Shown here piece after piece: positions 63,863 to 64,000 of a stretch of 64,000 bases of DNA; position 1 is the first letter of the stretch, and every line of letters begins with the position of its first letter. The notes beneath the pieces were generated by a model. It ran no database searches and had not been told where the DNA came from. It worked only from the letters and a program-made list of their open reading frames with translations. Source of the stretch: Oscillospiraceae bacterium (lineage in GTDB: Bacteria; Bacillota; Clostridia; Oscillospirales; Oscillospiraceae); NCBI GenBank assembly GCA_017937195.1, contig JAGBEA010000042.1, positions 1-64,000 of the forward strand, written 5' to 3'. The position numbers and the translations under genes are program-made.

Positions 63863-64000
63863 TTAGTTCCTCACTTCGTTATCAGGCTCATCACTTTCCC
63901 AAGTGACGGTGCAATCCGTGCTGGATCCTGCCAGCCGGATCATTCGGTTGCGGCACAGCTCAAGCACCGCCATGAAGGTGGCTACCAGCTCGCCACGGCT
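63863..64000 (-). CDS. scpA: segregation and condensation protein A, C-terminal part
   Basis: The last 45 codons of a gene that runs off the window. The sequence RGELVATFMAVLELCRNRMI matches the C-terminal winged helix of ScpA, the kleisin of the condensin complex, and scpB follows as expected. The tail after it (SSTDCTVTWESDEPDNEVRN) is typical variable end. Start not visible. Confidence 0.88.
   Translation of the reverse strand, partial: SRGELVATFMAVLELCRNRMIRLAGSSTDCTVTWESDEPDNEVRN

Overview
The window comes from a spore-forming Clostridia-type Firmicute with moderately high GC. The gene set and small-gap operons suggest the Oscillospiraceae/Ruminococcaceae side of the Clostridia; that placement is inference. 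Evidence for Gram-positive sporulation includes the spoIIAA-spoIIAB-sigF operon, spoVM, yunB, a ytfJ/gerW-type gene, a SPOCS/LysM spore-coat-type protein, the CcpA-pathway kinase hprK, a T-box leader on valS, a PASTA kinase with its phosphatase, and strong AGGAGG ribosome binding sites. I saw no rRNA, tRNA, IS element, prophage or CRISPR array. This is core chromosome.

Layout. 1-2.1 kb (+): a DUF3048 lipoprotein and an unrecognised protein with 22 cysteines. 2.1-11.8 kb (-): one operon, hprK-glcK-murB-rapZ-yvcK-whiA-C_GCAxxG_C_C-dnaE, joining carbon-source sensing, cell-wall precursor control and replication. 12-17.6 kb: rpmB (+), DUF2500 and pcrA (-), then a (+) operon with two LexA-type operators that encodes a 39-residue membrane peptide, a radical SAM DNA-repair-type protein and its DUF4130 partner. 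17.6-22.1 kb (-): the spoIIA operon and T-box-controlled valS. 22.3-28.5 kb (-): murD-yunB-ligA-amylase-barnase-barstar. 28.6-31.5 kb (+): RNase P RNA and an amino-acid ABC transporter. 31.6-49.6 kb (-): a nearly gap-free run cdaA-cdaR-rseC-DUF5685-dnaJ-yicC-remA-gmk-rpoZ-priA-def-fmt-rsmB-rlmN-prpC-prkC-rsgA, followed by a small membrane protein, spoVM and the SPOCS/LysM gene. 49.7-52.8 kb (-): a cysteine desulfurase/DUF3343 pair, a tandem DUF4234 membrane protein and a broken copy of part of it. 52.8-55.2 kb (-): carD-ispD-ispF and an acetyltransferase. 55.3-64 kb (-): scpA(partial)-scpB-DUF2953-ytfJ-dacF-type carboxypeptidase-pseudouridine synthase-RpiR regulator-flavoprotein-cmk-plsC-ispH/S1 fusion.

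Themes. Three MEP isoprenoid genes (ispD, ispF, ispH) lie within 5 kb. Cyclic di-AMP synthesis, the PASTA kinase pathway and spore-surface genes form one long colinear block. The most notable sequence-level observations are: the SOS-type operon at 15.28-17.56 kb; the hidden 24-codon spoVM gene; sigma-E-like -10 elements (CATAnnCT) before several sporulation genes; a Spo0A-type box before spoIIAA; a strong internal ribosome binding site at the start of the S1 half of the ispH/S1 fusion; and two places where a terminator hairpin abuts or overlaps the next promoter.

Many long open frames on the strand opposite these genes are products of codon-position GC bias and were left out.
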